Of a DNA stretch of 64,000 bases, positions 25,999 to 34,731 are shown in pieces. Position numbers and translations under genes: made by a program. Origin of the DNA: Psychrosphaera sp. B3R10. GTDB lineage: Bacteria > Pseudomonadota > Gammaproteobacteria > Enterobacterales > Alteromonadaceae. Under the pieces are notes generated by a model, which was not told where the DNA came from, did not search any database, and saw nothing but the letters and a program-made list of their open reading frames with translations. The stretch spans positions 160,718 through 224,717 of the forward strand of contig NZ_JAHKQH010000044.1 of NCBI RefSeq assembly GCF_018861025.1. The letters run 5' to 3'. The stretch's first letter is position 1, and every line of letters begins with the position of its first letter.

Positions 25999-26202
25999 TT
26001 AACTGTTTGATTTTAGCTTAATTGGCGAATTCACATCGGACAGAACGCCATTTTTTAGTTGCTCAACACCAGAATTTATTTCAGTTAATACATCATGCAA
26101 AGACTGCATATAGTGTTCGCTGGTTTCAGGCTTTTTGATGCTATTTTCCAAGGTTTTAGATGCTGCCTTTATCCTGTCAATGCTACCTTTAAGGTCGCTC
26201 AT
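25999..26202 (-). CDS. Small hypothetical protein
   Basis: A 67-residue hydrophilic, helical ORF (Lys/Ser/Glu-rich, heptad-like, e.g. L-K-G-S-I-D-R-I-K-A-A-S-K-T-L-E) facing the kinase gene. GGGAA lies about 9 bases before the ATG on the minus strand, and no larger gene covers it. I do not recognise a family. It may be a real small coiled-coil protein; an accidental ORF is not excluded. Confidence 0.5.
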   Translation of the reverse strand: MSDLKGSIDRIKAASKTLENSIKKPETSEHYMQSLHDVLTEINSGVEQLKNGVLSDVNSPIKLKSNS

Positions 26203-26379
26203 ATTTCTGTTTCCCGAGTCAGTTTTATCTATATACTATTGATAATTATTATTTTTATTAGAGCTGCAATTTCCATCGTATGACAACATCTCGCTAGGCA
26301 AGTTCAATTATATTTTCGTTTAAATAAACGTTACATTTAAAACACCAGCACACCGATTTCTTTAGTGACTAACGTAATT

Positions 26380-27114
26380 TTACGATTCTGGCTTTTGCTT
26401 ATTATACGGTTGCTGCTCACAATAAGGGGTTAGTTTTTCAAGGCGCGATTGAATATCTCGTACAAAAGCAATTTTACGGCTATTGGCTGCAGGCTGATAT
26501 AACGCCTTTTTATATTCTTCTATCGAGACAACTTCCATGTGGGTTTTTATTTTTTTAAACAACTTAGGAAAGCGCTGTCCAGGAACTTGAATATGGTGCA
26601 ACCCACCGCTGTAAACAAATAGAATATTGCCACGGTCAATTTTTTCAATGATATCAGCTATGCCTGAACGAACAGACATAGGTTTCCCATGTTTGTCCTT
26701 CCCGTCTTGGCGTCGCATCCGACCTTCAGGTAAAATAGCGACAATAGCTTCCTCATTAATCGACTCTAAAAAATTGTTCCAAGACTCATCTCTACGACGA
26801 CTAATCGGCACAACTCCAGGCACAAGTGCGTGGAAAAACGCACCAACGATAGGTCGGTTTGTGGTGATGTCGGCAACCGGAACTAACATATGTCTAGCAA
26901 TTCGCCACAAAAAACGAAACGGGGCTAATCTCACAAATAATGTCTCATAGAGGCTTGTATGATTTAGCAAGACCACCAATTTTACGTCATCAAATGCTTC
27001 ATAGCTTTGCTCACTAATCCACTTGTTTTCAAAGCGATAAAAGGGCCAAGTCACTATTTTTAATGTCGACATCACAGAAAAACTAAAGATCTGTGCAAAT
27101 CGATTTGCTCGCAT
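26380..27114 (-). CDS. 1-acyl-glycerol-3-phosphate acyltransferase-like (PlsC fold)
   Basis: A 244-residue PlsC-superfamily acyltransferase. Motif I is NHTSLYE (His, then Glu four residues on, where most family members have Asp), and motif III is ILPEGRMRRQ. An N-terminal hydrophobic stretch (about 8-22) suggests peripheral membrane attachment. It begins one base after the stop of the OlsF-like gene upstream on the same strand, so the two are almost certainly co-expressed. The substrate may be a lysophospholipid or the lipid made by the neighbour. The Glu variant is seen in some subfamilies, so loss of activity cannot be assumed. Confidence 0.82.
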   Translation of the reverse strand: MRANRFAQIFSFSVMSTLKIVTWPFYRFENKWISEQSYEAFDDVKLVVLLNHTSLYETLFVRLAPFRFLWRIARHMLVPVADITTNRPIVGAFFHALVPGVVPISRRRDESWNNFLESINEEAIVAILPEGRMRRQDGKDKHGKPMSVRSGIADIIEKIDRGNILFVYSGGLHHIQVPGQRFPKLFKKIKTHMEVVSIEEYKKALYQPAANSRKIAFVRDIQSRLEKLTPYCEQQPYNKQKPES

Positions 27115-27115
27115 G

Positions 27116-28879
27116 TTAACTACCTTTTTTATAATTCAAATATTGCTCTAACCCTTCGGCCAGATATTGCTTTAATGCCTTATGGGGCGCTTTGCTCATA
27201 TCCACACTTAACAATAAGCCTGGAGTGTCATTAAAATTTTTGTCGATGCCAATACAATAAAACCGTGCTGCTAACTTATTGTATTGTTTCATTAATATCG
27301 GAACATCTTTACCGTCTTGTTCTATACCTTGAACTAATATTGACAATAAATTACCGGTATCCGAAGTTTCTGCAATATAGTCATCGAGCTCAGGGTTATT
27401 TACCGGCGCAAAGGGTACCTTCGCTGATACATTTGAGCAAGGGTTCAACGCTAACTTACTAATGCATTCCACACTTAATGGTCGATATAATTTACTTAAC
27501 GAAACCGTGCCATACAAGATCCTATATTGAGGATGACGAACAACAAACTCTCCAATACCACGCCACAATAAAAATAGGCCATAAAAACTTCGCTGATGTT
27601 CTGGAACAATAAATGACCTTCCCATCTCTAAGCAAGGTTGCTGTTGGTTAATAAACTCTGGGGAAAATTTAAACATACGAGATAAATACATGCCCTTAAG
27701 CCCAAACTCTGGGATAAGTTTATCGCTTTGTCCCATACGATAAGCACCTATTATTTCTTGTTCTTCTGTATCGAAAATAAATAAATGCAGGTATGTTTTA
27801 TCAAATTCATCGCCATCGGCACTTTCACCGGAGCCTTCATCATAAAGTCGAAATACTTTCTCTCGCAAACGAGTAATGTCCTTCACGACATTTGGCGCTT
27901 GGTGTAGCGATGCGTATGAAACGCGAAACTTTTTATAATCAGCGAGATGCTGTGAGTTAGGTAATGAATTTATTTCACTCGCTAATACTTGTCCGGGCAC
28001 AGGTGCATTTAAATCGGCAAATTGTTGGGCTGAATCAGCTGACCACGTGGCGTTAAATTGAGGATCTAAGCAATAACATTGTGCACGAAGAAATGCCGTG
28101 ATTTGAGCTTCATCTCCACACTTAGCCAACAACTTTGTTGGCAGTATGCGACCGACACTGAGTTCAAGAGGCTTGTTTTTTAGATGCATCATTTCTCGAA
28201 ACAACATCAACAATTTGAACCGATAATAAATACGCCCCATAGTGATAAAAAAGTCACTATTGTGTCCGCTAATATGGATTGGCAATACAGGACTATCTGT
28301 GGCGCGAGCTAACGCCCCGGGCAACCGGTTCCACTCCCCATCGCAAATACGTTGTTTTTCAGGGCGATAATAACTGACTTTACCGGCTGGAAAAATCAGT
28401 AAAACGCCGCCATTATTGAGGTGTTTTTTACATTCTCGAATGCCTTTTAAATTACTTGGATCCGATGGATTTAGCGGGTCGATAAAAATAAATAACTCGT
28501 GTAGCTCTTGAAACATCGCCAAGCCTTTGTTGGCCAACACTTTGACGTCTGAGCGGCGTTTTCTTAATGCACCGGCAAGTGCAACGCCCTCAATGCAACC
28601 ATGGGGGTGGTTACAAACAACAATTAGGGAACCAGTATTTGGCACGACCTCCGTCAATAACTGAGTATTTGTTAGGGGGCGATTTTGCATCCGTACTAAT
28701 TCGTCACAAAATAGTTCGGCTGCTAAACCAGGTAAGTTACTGTTGCTATAAAATTTTTGTAACTTATTAAGTCCTAACAGGTAATCCCCTATTTTTATTA
28801 GCAGCTTATTTACGAATCCAGTCGATTTTTCTTTAAAAATTACACTTAATGAAATGGTTGAATGCACTTTTTTTTCCAT
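27116..28879 (-). CDS. Bifunctional acyltransferase, OlsF-like (aminolipid synthesis)
   Basis: About 587 residues in two parts. The N-terminal half is a lysophospholipid acyltransferase domain (CNHPHGCIEG, then IFPAGKVS and LPIHISGHNSDFF). The C-terminal half is a GNAT/OlsB-like N-acyltransferase (IGAYRMG, E-M-G-R-S-F-I-V-P-E-H-Q-R, L-L-W-R-G-I-G-E-F). This order matches OlsF, known in Serratia and Flavobacterium to make ornithine lipids alone by N-acylation and then O-acylation. The amino-acid headgroup here is inferred. The ATG at 28879 (MEKKV) is preferred; a TTG at 28951 extends 24 residues but nearly touches the divergent sigma-factor ORF. Neither has a clear ribosome site. Confidence 0.75.
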   Translation of the reverse strand: MEKKVHSTISLSVIFKEKSTGFVNKLLIKIGDYLLGLNKLQKFYSNSNLPGLAAELFCDELVRMQNRPLTNTQLLTEVVPNTGSLIVVCNHPHGCIEGVALAGALRKRRSDVKVLANKGLAMFQELHELFIFIDPLNPSDPSNLKGIRECKKHLNNGGVLLIFPAGKVSYYRPEKQRICDGEWNRLPGALARATDSPVLPIHISGHNSDFFITMGRIYYRFKLLMLFREMMHLKNKPLELSVGRILPTKLLAKCGDEAQITAFLRAQCYCLDPQFNATWSADSAQQFADLNAPVPGQVLASEINSLPNSQHLADYKKFRVSYASLHQAPNVVKDITRLREKVFRLYDEGSGESADGDEFDKTYLHLFIFDTEEQEIIGAYRMGQSDKLIPEFGLKGMYLSRMFKFSPEFINQQQPCLEMGRSFIVPEHQRSFYGLFLLWRGIGEFVVRHPQYRILYGTVSLSKLYRPLSVECISKLALNPCSNVSAKVPFAPVNNPELDDYIAETSDTGNLLSILVQGIEQDGKDVPILMKQYNKLAARFYCIGIDKNFNDTPGLLLSVDMSKAPHKALKQYLAEGLEQYLNYKKGS

Positions 28880-29007
28880 AGTTTTAAGTTTTAAATTCAA
28901 TGCGTTGTGAATAAGCCCTAGAAAAGCTAGTCTATCATTAAGCAGAATCAAACAATATGACGAAATTTATGGGAAATTTTTTCCGAGGTTCTCAGGTCTT
29001 ATTAGAC

Positions 29008-29523
29008 ATGAAAACAAAACAACGAACATATGAATCTTTAGTTAAGGCTTATAGCACTGACCTATATCGTTATGGATATTGGCTTTGCCACGACCCTTCT
29101 ATAGCAGAAGACCTGGTCCAGGAGACTTTTCTTCGTGCGTGGAAGTCACTTGAGTCACTAAAAGACCAAAATGCCGCCAAAGCTTGGCTAATTACCATCC
29201 TACGACGGGAAAACGCGCGACGTTTTGAGCGTAAACAATTTGACCTCGTTGATATCGAAGATCATCAAGTTGAAGATCATATATCAACTTCTACTGAGCA
29301 AGAAATGGAAAACCACCTTTTACAACGACATATTAATAAACTGGGTGAAGAGTATCGTGAACCACTGATATTGCAGGTTATCGGGGGTTTTAGTGGTGAT
29401 GAAATAGCGGATATTTTAGAGCTAAACCGAAATACGGTAATGACAAGATTATTTAGGGCGAGAAATCAACTTAAGGACGCTTTAGAAAACAAGCAACAAT
29501 TTAGAGGGGCTGAAAATGGATGA
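29008..29523 (+). CDS. ECF-type RNA polymerase sigma factor
   Basis: About 171 residues. Sigma region 2 (D-L-Y-R-Y-G-Y-W-L-C, AEDLVQETFLRAWKSL) is followed by a linker and region 4 (Y-R-E-P-L-I-L-Q-V-I-G-G-F-S-G-D-E-I-A-D-I-L-E-L-N-R-N-T-V-M-T-R-L-F-R-A-R). The start is taken as ATG 29008 (MKTKQRTYESL), where homology begins; in-frame ATGs at 28957 and 28969 would lengthen it, with no clear ribosome site at either. It overlaps the DUF3379 gene by 8 bases, the usual arrangement with a cognate anti-sigma factor. It is divergent from the OlsF-like lipid gene. Confidence 0.88.
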   Translation: MKTKQRTYESLVKAYSTDLYRYGYWLCHDPSIAEDLVQETFLRAWKSLESLKDQNAAKAWLITILRRENARRFERKQFDLVDIEDHQVEDHISTSTEQEMENHLLQRHINKLGEEYREPLILQVIGGFSGDEIADILELNRNTVMTRLFRARNQLKDALENKQQFRGAENG

Positions 29524-30229
29524 GTTAAATTTCAGGCGTAGACTTTATGCCGATCCTAACGACAATGCACAAGAAATTTCAAATGCCTGTGCTTCGGACC
29601 CTGCTAAAGCTCGTTTTAAATCTGAAATACAGCAATTAGATGAACAAATTAAAAATGTTCTAGAAGTGCCAGTGCCAGATAATTTAGCTGAACGAATTTT
29701 CCTTGGCCAATCTTTAGCTATTCAAAGAGCCGAGAAAAAGAAACACCGAGTTCATTTAGCGATAGCCGCTGGGTTCGCTTTTGCAATCGGTATCTCTTTG
29801 CAATTAGGTGGTGTAAGTCCTAGATTTGACTCGATAAGTGACCATGCTTTAGCCCATATGACTGAAGAAATGACGCATATTCCGTCTTCTGCTGACTATA
29901 CATTAGGCCAATTAAACGCCAAGTTAGCCAGTTTTGGTGGGCATATTGATGCGCCGATTGCACCAATAAAATTTGCCAATTTCTGTGATTTTGATGGCAC
30001 AAGAAGTTTGCATTTAGTTTTAGCGGGTACTCAGGGAGATGTGACAGTGTTTGTTGTTCCAAGTGACGCGAAACTGGCCATTAGAAAACATTTTAGCAGC
30101 CTTGATTTTAATGGTGAGACCATAGTTGCTCAATCGGCAAATGTCGTGATCATTACTAAAAAAGATAATGAAAACCTAGGCGATTGGTCAAATAAGATCA
30201 ATAAAGCAATAAAATGGCAAACTATATAA
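29516..30229 (+). CDS. DUF3379 family membrane protein, candidate anti-sigma factor
   Basis: A 237-residue protein. A cytoplasmic N-terminal region (about 1-80) is followed by one membrane helix (about 81-100, AIAAGFAFAIGISLQ) and a periplasmic domain (about 105-237). This topology and the translational overlap with the ECF sigma gene fit an anti-sigma factor, and DUF3379 proteins are regularly found in this position in Shewanella-like genomes. No classical HxxxCxxC zinc motif is seen in the N-terminal part. The anti-sigma role is inferred from context. Confidence 0.82.
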   Translation: MDELNFRRRLYADPNDNAQEISNACASDPAKARFKSEIQQLDEQIKNVLEVPVPDNLAERIFLGQSLAIQRAEKKKHRVHLAIAAGFAFAIGISLQLGGVSPRFDSISDHALAHMTEEMTHIPSSADYTLGQLNAKLASFGGHIDAPIAPIKFANFCDFDGTRSLHLVLAGTQGDVTVFVVPSDAKLAIRKHFSSLDFNGETIVAQSANVVIITKKDNENLGDWSNKINKAIKWQTI

Positions 30230-30324
30230 TTTGTTACACATAAAAAACGATTTCTATTCCATGCCGAAACGTTATTTGCAAAAATATCAGGACGTTGGAA
30301 AATTACAATACGATGGAGGTCATA

Positions 30325-30441
30325 ATGGCCTTCACATCTTTTTTGCATTGGGTAAATAAATGGACAACTTTGACCGTCACATTCTGTCACTTTTACAAAC
30401 TAATGGAGCCTTATCTCTCGCAGAAATATCTGACAAAATAG
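30325..30441 (+). CDS. Candidate upstream small ORF with strong ribosome site
   Basis: A 38-codon ORF (starting M-A-F-T-S-F-L-H-W-V-N-K-W) preceded by GGAGGT four bases before its ATG, the best Shine-Dalgarno in this area. It overlaps the first 82 bases of the DecR-like gene in another frame. It could be a leader peptide or translational attenuator of that gene, or a chance ORF behind a ribosome site that actually serves the regulator's ATG 35 bases downstream. No family recognised. Confidence 0.3.
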   Translation: MAFTSFLHWVNKWTTLTVTFCHFYKLMEPYLSQKYLTK

Positions 30442-30818
30442 GGTTAAGCCAGACCCCTTGTTGGCGTCGTATTCAGCAACTCGAGCAAAATGGTATTATC
30501 CGTAAACGAGTTGCCCTGCTTGATTCAGAGAAACTAAATGTTGGACTCACCGTATTTGTGAACTTAAAAACCAATCAACATAATGCCGATTGGATTAAAA
30601 ATGTTCACAACTTTGCCGAAACCGCCCCCGAGATCACTGAGTTTTATCGCATGAGTGGTGATACGGACTACCTACTAAAAGTGTTAGTGCCAGACATGAA
30701 AGCCTATGATGAATTTTATAAGCGACTTATCAGCCAAGCTGGATTTAGCGATGTCAGTTCCAGTTTTGCGATGGAGCAAATGAAATACACCACAGAGATC
30801 CCACTCAATTACTGTTAG
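30360..30818 (+). CDS. Lrp/AsnC family regulator, DecR-like
   Basis: A 152-residue Lrp-type regulator. An N-terminal helix-turn-helix (L-S-L-A-E-I-S-D-K-I-G-L-S-Q-T-P-C-W-R-R-I) is followed by a RAM/ligand domain (DTDYLLKV). The blocks TPCWRR, KRVALLDSEKLNVGLTVFV, YDEFYKRLIS and SSSFAMEQMKYTT are very close to E. coli DecR (YbaO), the activator of cysteine detoxification. The neighbour downstream is a class-V PLP enzyme, which may be its target. The decR name is not applied because orthology was not tested. Confidence 0.85.
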   Translation: MDNFDRHILSLLQTNGALSLAEISDKIGLSQTPCWRRIQQLEQNGIIRKRVALLDSEKLNVGLTVFVNLKTNQHNADWIKNVHNFAETAPEITEFYRMSGDTDYLLKVLVPDMKAYDEFYKRLISQAGFSDVSSSFAMEQMKYTTEIPLNYC

Positions 30819-30972
30819 TTTTAACAAGTAGCGCATATATAGTTTTTTATTCCAAAAGTTATTACTTTTGTGGGATTAATTACCAACCTTTAGCCAATAA
30901 ATAGAAGTAATAGAAAAATCATTTCCTACATGCTCGATATAATGGTGTCAGTTTTAACAAGCGGATACTCTT

Positions 30973-32481
30973 ATGCTCGAACAATATTTCAACCAATTCA
31001 GACAACACATAATTGGCCACGACCTTAACGTAGATTTTAATAATACAAAGCGGGATGTGGTCTATGCCGACTGGACGGCTAGCGGTCGCCTATATCAACC
31101 AATAGAAACTTTCCTTGTTGAGCAACTTGGTCCCTATGTCGCTAATACTCATACAGAAACAAACTTAACGGGTTCCACAATGACCCGCGCCTACCACGAC
31201 GCGCAGCAAATAATAAAGCGCCACGTAAATGCCAGCGCGAATGACGCGCTTATCAGTGCTGGTTCAGGCATGACCACGGTCGTAAATAAATTACAACGTA
31301 TGCTAGGTCTGCGAGTACCAGAACGATTTAAAACTCTTGCCGCTGAATCCAATTTACGCCCTGTGGTATTTATCACGCATATGGAACATCATTCTAATCA
31401 AACAACGTGGAATGCCTGTGAAGTTGACGTGGTTATCTTAGCGAAAGGCGCCGATGGCAAACCTTGTATCCAAGACTTAAAGCAGCAGCTTGAGATCTAC
31501 AAACAACGCACACTTAAGATAGGCTCATTTACTGCCTGTAGTAACGTGACTGGCATTAAAACCGATTACCATTTGATGGCCAAAATTATGCATCAACACG
31601 GCGGTCTTTGTTTTGTCGATTTTGCCTGCTCTGCGCCGTATGTCGACATCGATATGCATCCATCTGACCCTGAACAAAAGCTAGATGCTATTTTCTTTTC
31701 GCCTCACAAATTTTTAGGTGGCCCAGGCAGTAGTGGCATTTTAGTTTTTGATAAAGCCTTGTACGGCAATAAAATCCCCGACCAACCGGGCGGCGGGACA
31801 GTGACCTGGACCAATCCATGGGGCCAACAAGGGTTTTACGACGACGTTGAAGTGAGAGAAGACGGCGGCACTCCAGGATTTTTACAAACAATTAAAGTTG
31901 CTCTAGCAATCAAACTCAAAGACCAAATGGGCACTGACAAAATCCATCAGCGAGAACAACAATTGACCAACATTTTGTTGAATGGCTTAGCAAATATAGA
32001 CGGAGTGGGTTTACTTGAAGGCGACATCAAAGACAGACTCTGCATTGTTTCTTTTTATGTTAAAGATATGCATTACAACTTAATGGTGAGATTACTCAAC
32101 GACAGATTTGGCATTCAAAGTCGTGGGGGTTGCAGTTGTGCTGGCACCTACGGTCATATTTTATTAAATGTCGACAAGTCAACATCGGGTAATATAACCG
32201 GTCAAATCGATCAGGGCGACTTATCTGCGAAACCAGGTTGGATAAGAGTGTCCTTGCACCCAACATCAACCGATGCAGAAGCTCGTTTTATTGTTCAAGC
32301 GGTAAATGAAATTGTCAAAAATGCCCAACAATGGCAACAAGATTATCGATTTGATCCGCTAACAGCGGACTATATTCCAATTGTGGAAAGCACGTCCTCT
32401 ATCATAAACATTGCCGACTTTGATCCGATGCCAAAACAACAACCGGACAATTGGTTAAGTCGGTTCTTGCAACGTACTTAA
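30973..32481 (+). CDS. Class-V aminotransferase / cysteine desulfurase-like PLP enzyme
   Basis: A 502-residue PLP enzyme, longer than SufS or IscS (about 400). Visible are the aminotransferase V start (V-V-Y-A-D-W-T-A-S-G-R), the cofactor-site region T-H-M-E-H-H-S-N, DFACSAPYVDIDMHP (PLP-binding Asp), and the Schiff-base Lys in FFSPHKFLGGPGSSG. A Cys-containing loop SRGGCSCAGTYGH is where SufS-type desulfurases carry the active Cys. It could be a cysteine desulfurase/lyase or related enzyme. It follows the DecR-like regulator by 154 bases on the same strand, which suggests a role in cysteine or sulfide handling (inference). Confidence 0.8.
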   Translation: MLEQYFNQFRQHIIGHDLNVDFNNTKRDVVYADWTASGRLYQPIETFLVEQLGPYVANTHTETNLTGSTMTRAYHDAQQIIKRHVNASANDALISAGSGMTTVVNKLQRMLGLRVPERFKTLAAESNLRPVVFITHMEHHSNQTTWNACEVDVVILAKGADGKPCIQDLKQQLEIYKQRTLKIGSFTACSNVTGIKTDYHLMAKIMHQHGGLCFVDFACSAPYVDIDMHPSDPEQKLDAIFFSPHKFLGGPGSSGILVFDKALYGNKIPDQPGGGTVTWTNPWGQQGFYDDVEVREDGGTPGFLQTIKVALAIKLKDQMGTDKIHQREQQLTNILLNGLANIDGVGLLEGDIKDRLCIVSFYVKDMHYNLMVRLLNDRFGIQSRGGCSCAGTYGHILLNVDKSTSGNITGQIDQGDLSAKPGWIRVSLHPTSTDAEARFIVQAVNEIVKNAQQWQQDYRFDPLTADYIPIVESTSSIINIADFDPMPKQQPDNWLSRFLQRT

Positions 32482-32518
32482 TATCATACTTTGAAAAGTA
32501 AAAAGCGGACAAATAAGC

Positions 32519-32548
32519 AAAAAAAATGGCAGCCAATGACTGCCATTT
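32519..32548 (-). terminator. Intrinsic terminator after fklB
   Basis: On the minus strand, the stem AAATGGCAG / CTGCCATTT (32524-32532 with 32540-32548) is followed by a T-run, 21 bases beyond the fklB stop codon. Confidence 0.85.
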
Positions 32549-32569
32549 CACAATCAATTTAAAGCTAAA

Positions 32570-33187
32570 TTACGCAATGATTTCTAGTAATTCAACATCA
32601 AAAATTAGTGTTTGGAAAGGACCAATCGCGCCGCCTGCACCTTGCTCGCCATAAGCTAGCTCATAAGGTACTGCTAAACGCCATTTTGAACCAACAGACA
32701 TTAGTTGTAATGCTTCAGTCCAACCTTTAATTACGCCACCAACTGGAAATTCAGCCGGTTGACCACGGTCATAAGAACTGTCAAACACAGTACCGTTAAC
32801 TAGTGTGCCATGGTAGTGAGTTTTAACTGTGCTTGCCGCAGTTGGTTTTTCGCCTTCGCCTGCAACTAAAACTTCGTATTGAAGACCAGATTCAGTTACG
32901 GTTACTTCATCACGTTTTGCATTTTCATCTAAGAAAGTTTGACCTTCTGCAGATGCTTCTTTTGCTTGCTCTGCTTGAGCAGCTTGCATACGTTCGTTGA
33001 TTACGCCAAATGCTTCACGTAAATCTTCAACTTCAACAGCAAACTCAGCGCCGTTTAATGCGTCCATAACACCTTGCGCAACTGCGTTAGCGTCAAGACC
33101 TTCAAAAGGGTTGCTTGCAACTTGATCGCCAATTTGACGACCGATACCATAACTAGCCTGTAGTTCTACAGTAGAATATTGAGACAT
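32570..33187 (-). CDS. fklB: FKBP-type peptidyl-prolyl isomerase FklB
   Basis: A 205-residue protein (E. coli FklB has 206). The N-terminal dimerisation domain (QASYGIGRQIGDQ) is followed by a long helix and a C-terminal FKBP domain with V-K-T-H-Y-H-G-T-L, G-T-V-F-D-S-S-Y-D-R-G-Q-P, F-P-V-G-G-V-I-K-G-W, A-Y-G-E-Q-G and I-F-D-V-E-L-L-E-I. No signal peptide, so it is cytoplasmic, as FklB is, and not the exported FkpA. It assists cis-trans proline isomerisation. It ends with its own terminator. Confidence 0.93.
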   Translation of the reverse strand: MSQYSTVELQASYGIGRQIGDQVASNPFEGLDANAVAQGVMDALNGAEFAVEVEDLREAFGVINERMQAAQAEQAKEASAEGQTFLDENAKRDEVTVTESGLQYEVLVAGEGEKPTAASTVKTHYHGTLVNGTVFDSSYDRGQPAEFPVGGVIKGWTEALQLMSVGSKWRLAVPYELAYGEQGAGGAIGPFQTLIFDVELLEIIA

Positions 33188-33327
33188 AATGCTTCTCTAT
33201 CAATTAAAAAAATAAAGCGGGGATACTACCATATTGAACTAAAATCGCCATGCTTAGAGGGGAAATTATCCATCTTGTTAACGATACTTGTCAGTGAAAG
33301 CCCAATTCAATGCATTCCTCTTGAACT

Positions 33328-34131
33328 TTATTCTTCTCCTTCCAATAAACTGTACAAAATCTTTTTGACATTTTCAGGTTCAAACGGCTTATCACACATC
33401 GCATTTACACCTGATTTTTCAATATTAGCGAGATGCGCTTCATTTGATTCCGAACTGACCATCAAAACAGGAATGTGGCTTTGCTCACTTTCATTACGTA
33501 TATATTCCGTCAACTCTTTACCGTTCACTTCTGGCATATTGTAATCTGTCACGACAAGATCAAACATATGTTCTTTAATCGTATCAATCGCCTCTTTGCC
33601 ATCGGCAACTTCTGTTATTTTTTCAATACCCAAACTATTTAAGACACGGGAGACAAACTTACGAGCAAAACGACTGTCATCAACCACTAATACTCTCAGT
33701 GACTTAACATCAAAGAAAGACAACTCAAGTTCTTCTGCACTTAGGATATCTAATGTCGCGTTTATAGCCGTTCCCAAATGTTCTGGGGTAAAGGGTTTAG
33801 GTAAAATAGCGATGACGCCACTTTGACGATACGCCTCGAGTTGCTCCTTTCGACACTCACTAGAAACCAACATAAACGGTATGTCTGCTGTGTGCTCGTC
33901 ACTTTTTAGCTCTCGAACAAATTCCAATGCCGTCCCATCGTCAAAGTACATTGCGCTTGTTATTAAATCTGGATGATGATTTGCTAAATACGTTTTGGCA
34001 CTTTTTATATCACTGGCAAATTCAATATTAACAATGTCTTCTTGCTGCATTTGTCTGGCGATGAATTTTTGCTGTGTTGGTGACGGTTCGATTAATAGTA
34101 TTGATAAGTCTTGCGGTGATAATTCATTCAT
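33328..34131 (-). CDS. Double-receiver response regulator (one degenerate domain)
   Basis: 267 residues forming two CheY-like receivers and no output domain. The first (about 8-125) has Ala where the phospho-acceptor Asp belongs (P-D-L-I-T-S-A-M-Y-F), so it is probably not phosphorylated. The second (about 145-265) is intact, with VVDDSRFARK, Asp in FDLVVTDYNMPEVNG and Lys in CDKPFEPEN. It lies 33 bases downstream of the yciH-like gene on the same strand. It may act through protein-protein contact in a phosphorelay or chemotaxis-like route; no partner is identified. Confidence 0.88.
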   Translation of the reverse strand: MNELSPQDLSILLIEPSPTQQKFIARQMQQEDIVNIEFASDIKSAKTYLANHHPDLITSAMYFDDGTALEFVRELKSDEHTADIPFMLVSSECRKEQLEAYRQSGVIAILPKPFTPEHLGTAINATLDILSAEELELSFFDVKSLRVLVVDDSRFARKFVSRVLNSLGIEKITEVADGKEAIDTIKEHMFDLVVTDYNMPEVNGKELTEYIRNESEQSHIPVLMVSSESNEAHLANIEKSGVNAMCDKPFEPENVKKILYSLLEGEE

Positions 34132-34164
34132 TTAATTGATCTCATAATACGACGACGTCAGGTG

Positions 34165-34509
34165 TTAACCGCCCGAAATCTTACATTTATAACCCATGTC
34201 CTCTAGGATCGACTGCAACTTGTTTCGGTCGTCACCTTGGATTTCAATTTGATCATCTTTAACGGCACCACCGGTACCCGATTTTTTCTTCAGTGTTTGA
34301 GCAAGCTTTTTGAATTCATCTGCTGGAAGTTGTATTCCTGTGATGATCATGACACCTTTGCCTTTACGACCTTTTGTTTCACGAGAAATTCGAACAAATC
34401 CGTCTTTATATACTTCTCCGACTTGTACATTTGTCGGTTTTTTATCTTCAATTTTTCCACTGTCTGTAGAGTAGACTAGTTTACTTAACTGATTTTGCCA
34501 GTCAGCCAT
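34165..34509 (-). CDS. yciH: SUI1/eIF1-like translation factor (YciH family)
   Basis: A 114-residue protein close to E. coli YciH (108). The N-terminal tail is flexible; the SUI1 domain carries R-I-S-R-E-T-K-G-R-K-G-K-G-V, L-K-K-K-S-G-T-G-G-A-V-K-D-D-Q-I-E-I-Q-G-D. Bacterial YciH binds the 30S subunit and influences initiation fidelity or stress translation. It lies upstream of, and probably co-transcribed with, the double-receiver gene. Confidence 0.92.
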   Translation of the reverse strand: MADWQNQLSKLVYSTDSGKIEDKKPTNVQVGEVYKDGFVRISRETKGRKGKGVMIITGIQLPADEFKKLAQTLKKKSGTGGAVKDDQIEIQGDDRNKLQSILEDMGYKCKISGG

Positions 34510-34731
34510 ATGACCTCTATCATTTCAATTAACTTGACGGAAATTTACCATTTTCAACTATTATTAAAAACAATTAAAACTAATTCAGTACATTCACTGG
34601 ATTTTTGTAGGATCACAGATTAATCTTGAATCTAAGGTTAAGAAATTAACTTGGACATGCATTTCCTTGAAGTTTTCCTCTAATCTCAAGCAATTATAGA
34701 AATGTAAAACATAAAACTAGGAGCTTTAATA

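Noticed and set aside
26627..26950. 107-codon plus-strand ORF
   Set aside because: Antisense shadow of the PlsC-like acyltransferase gene.
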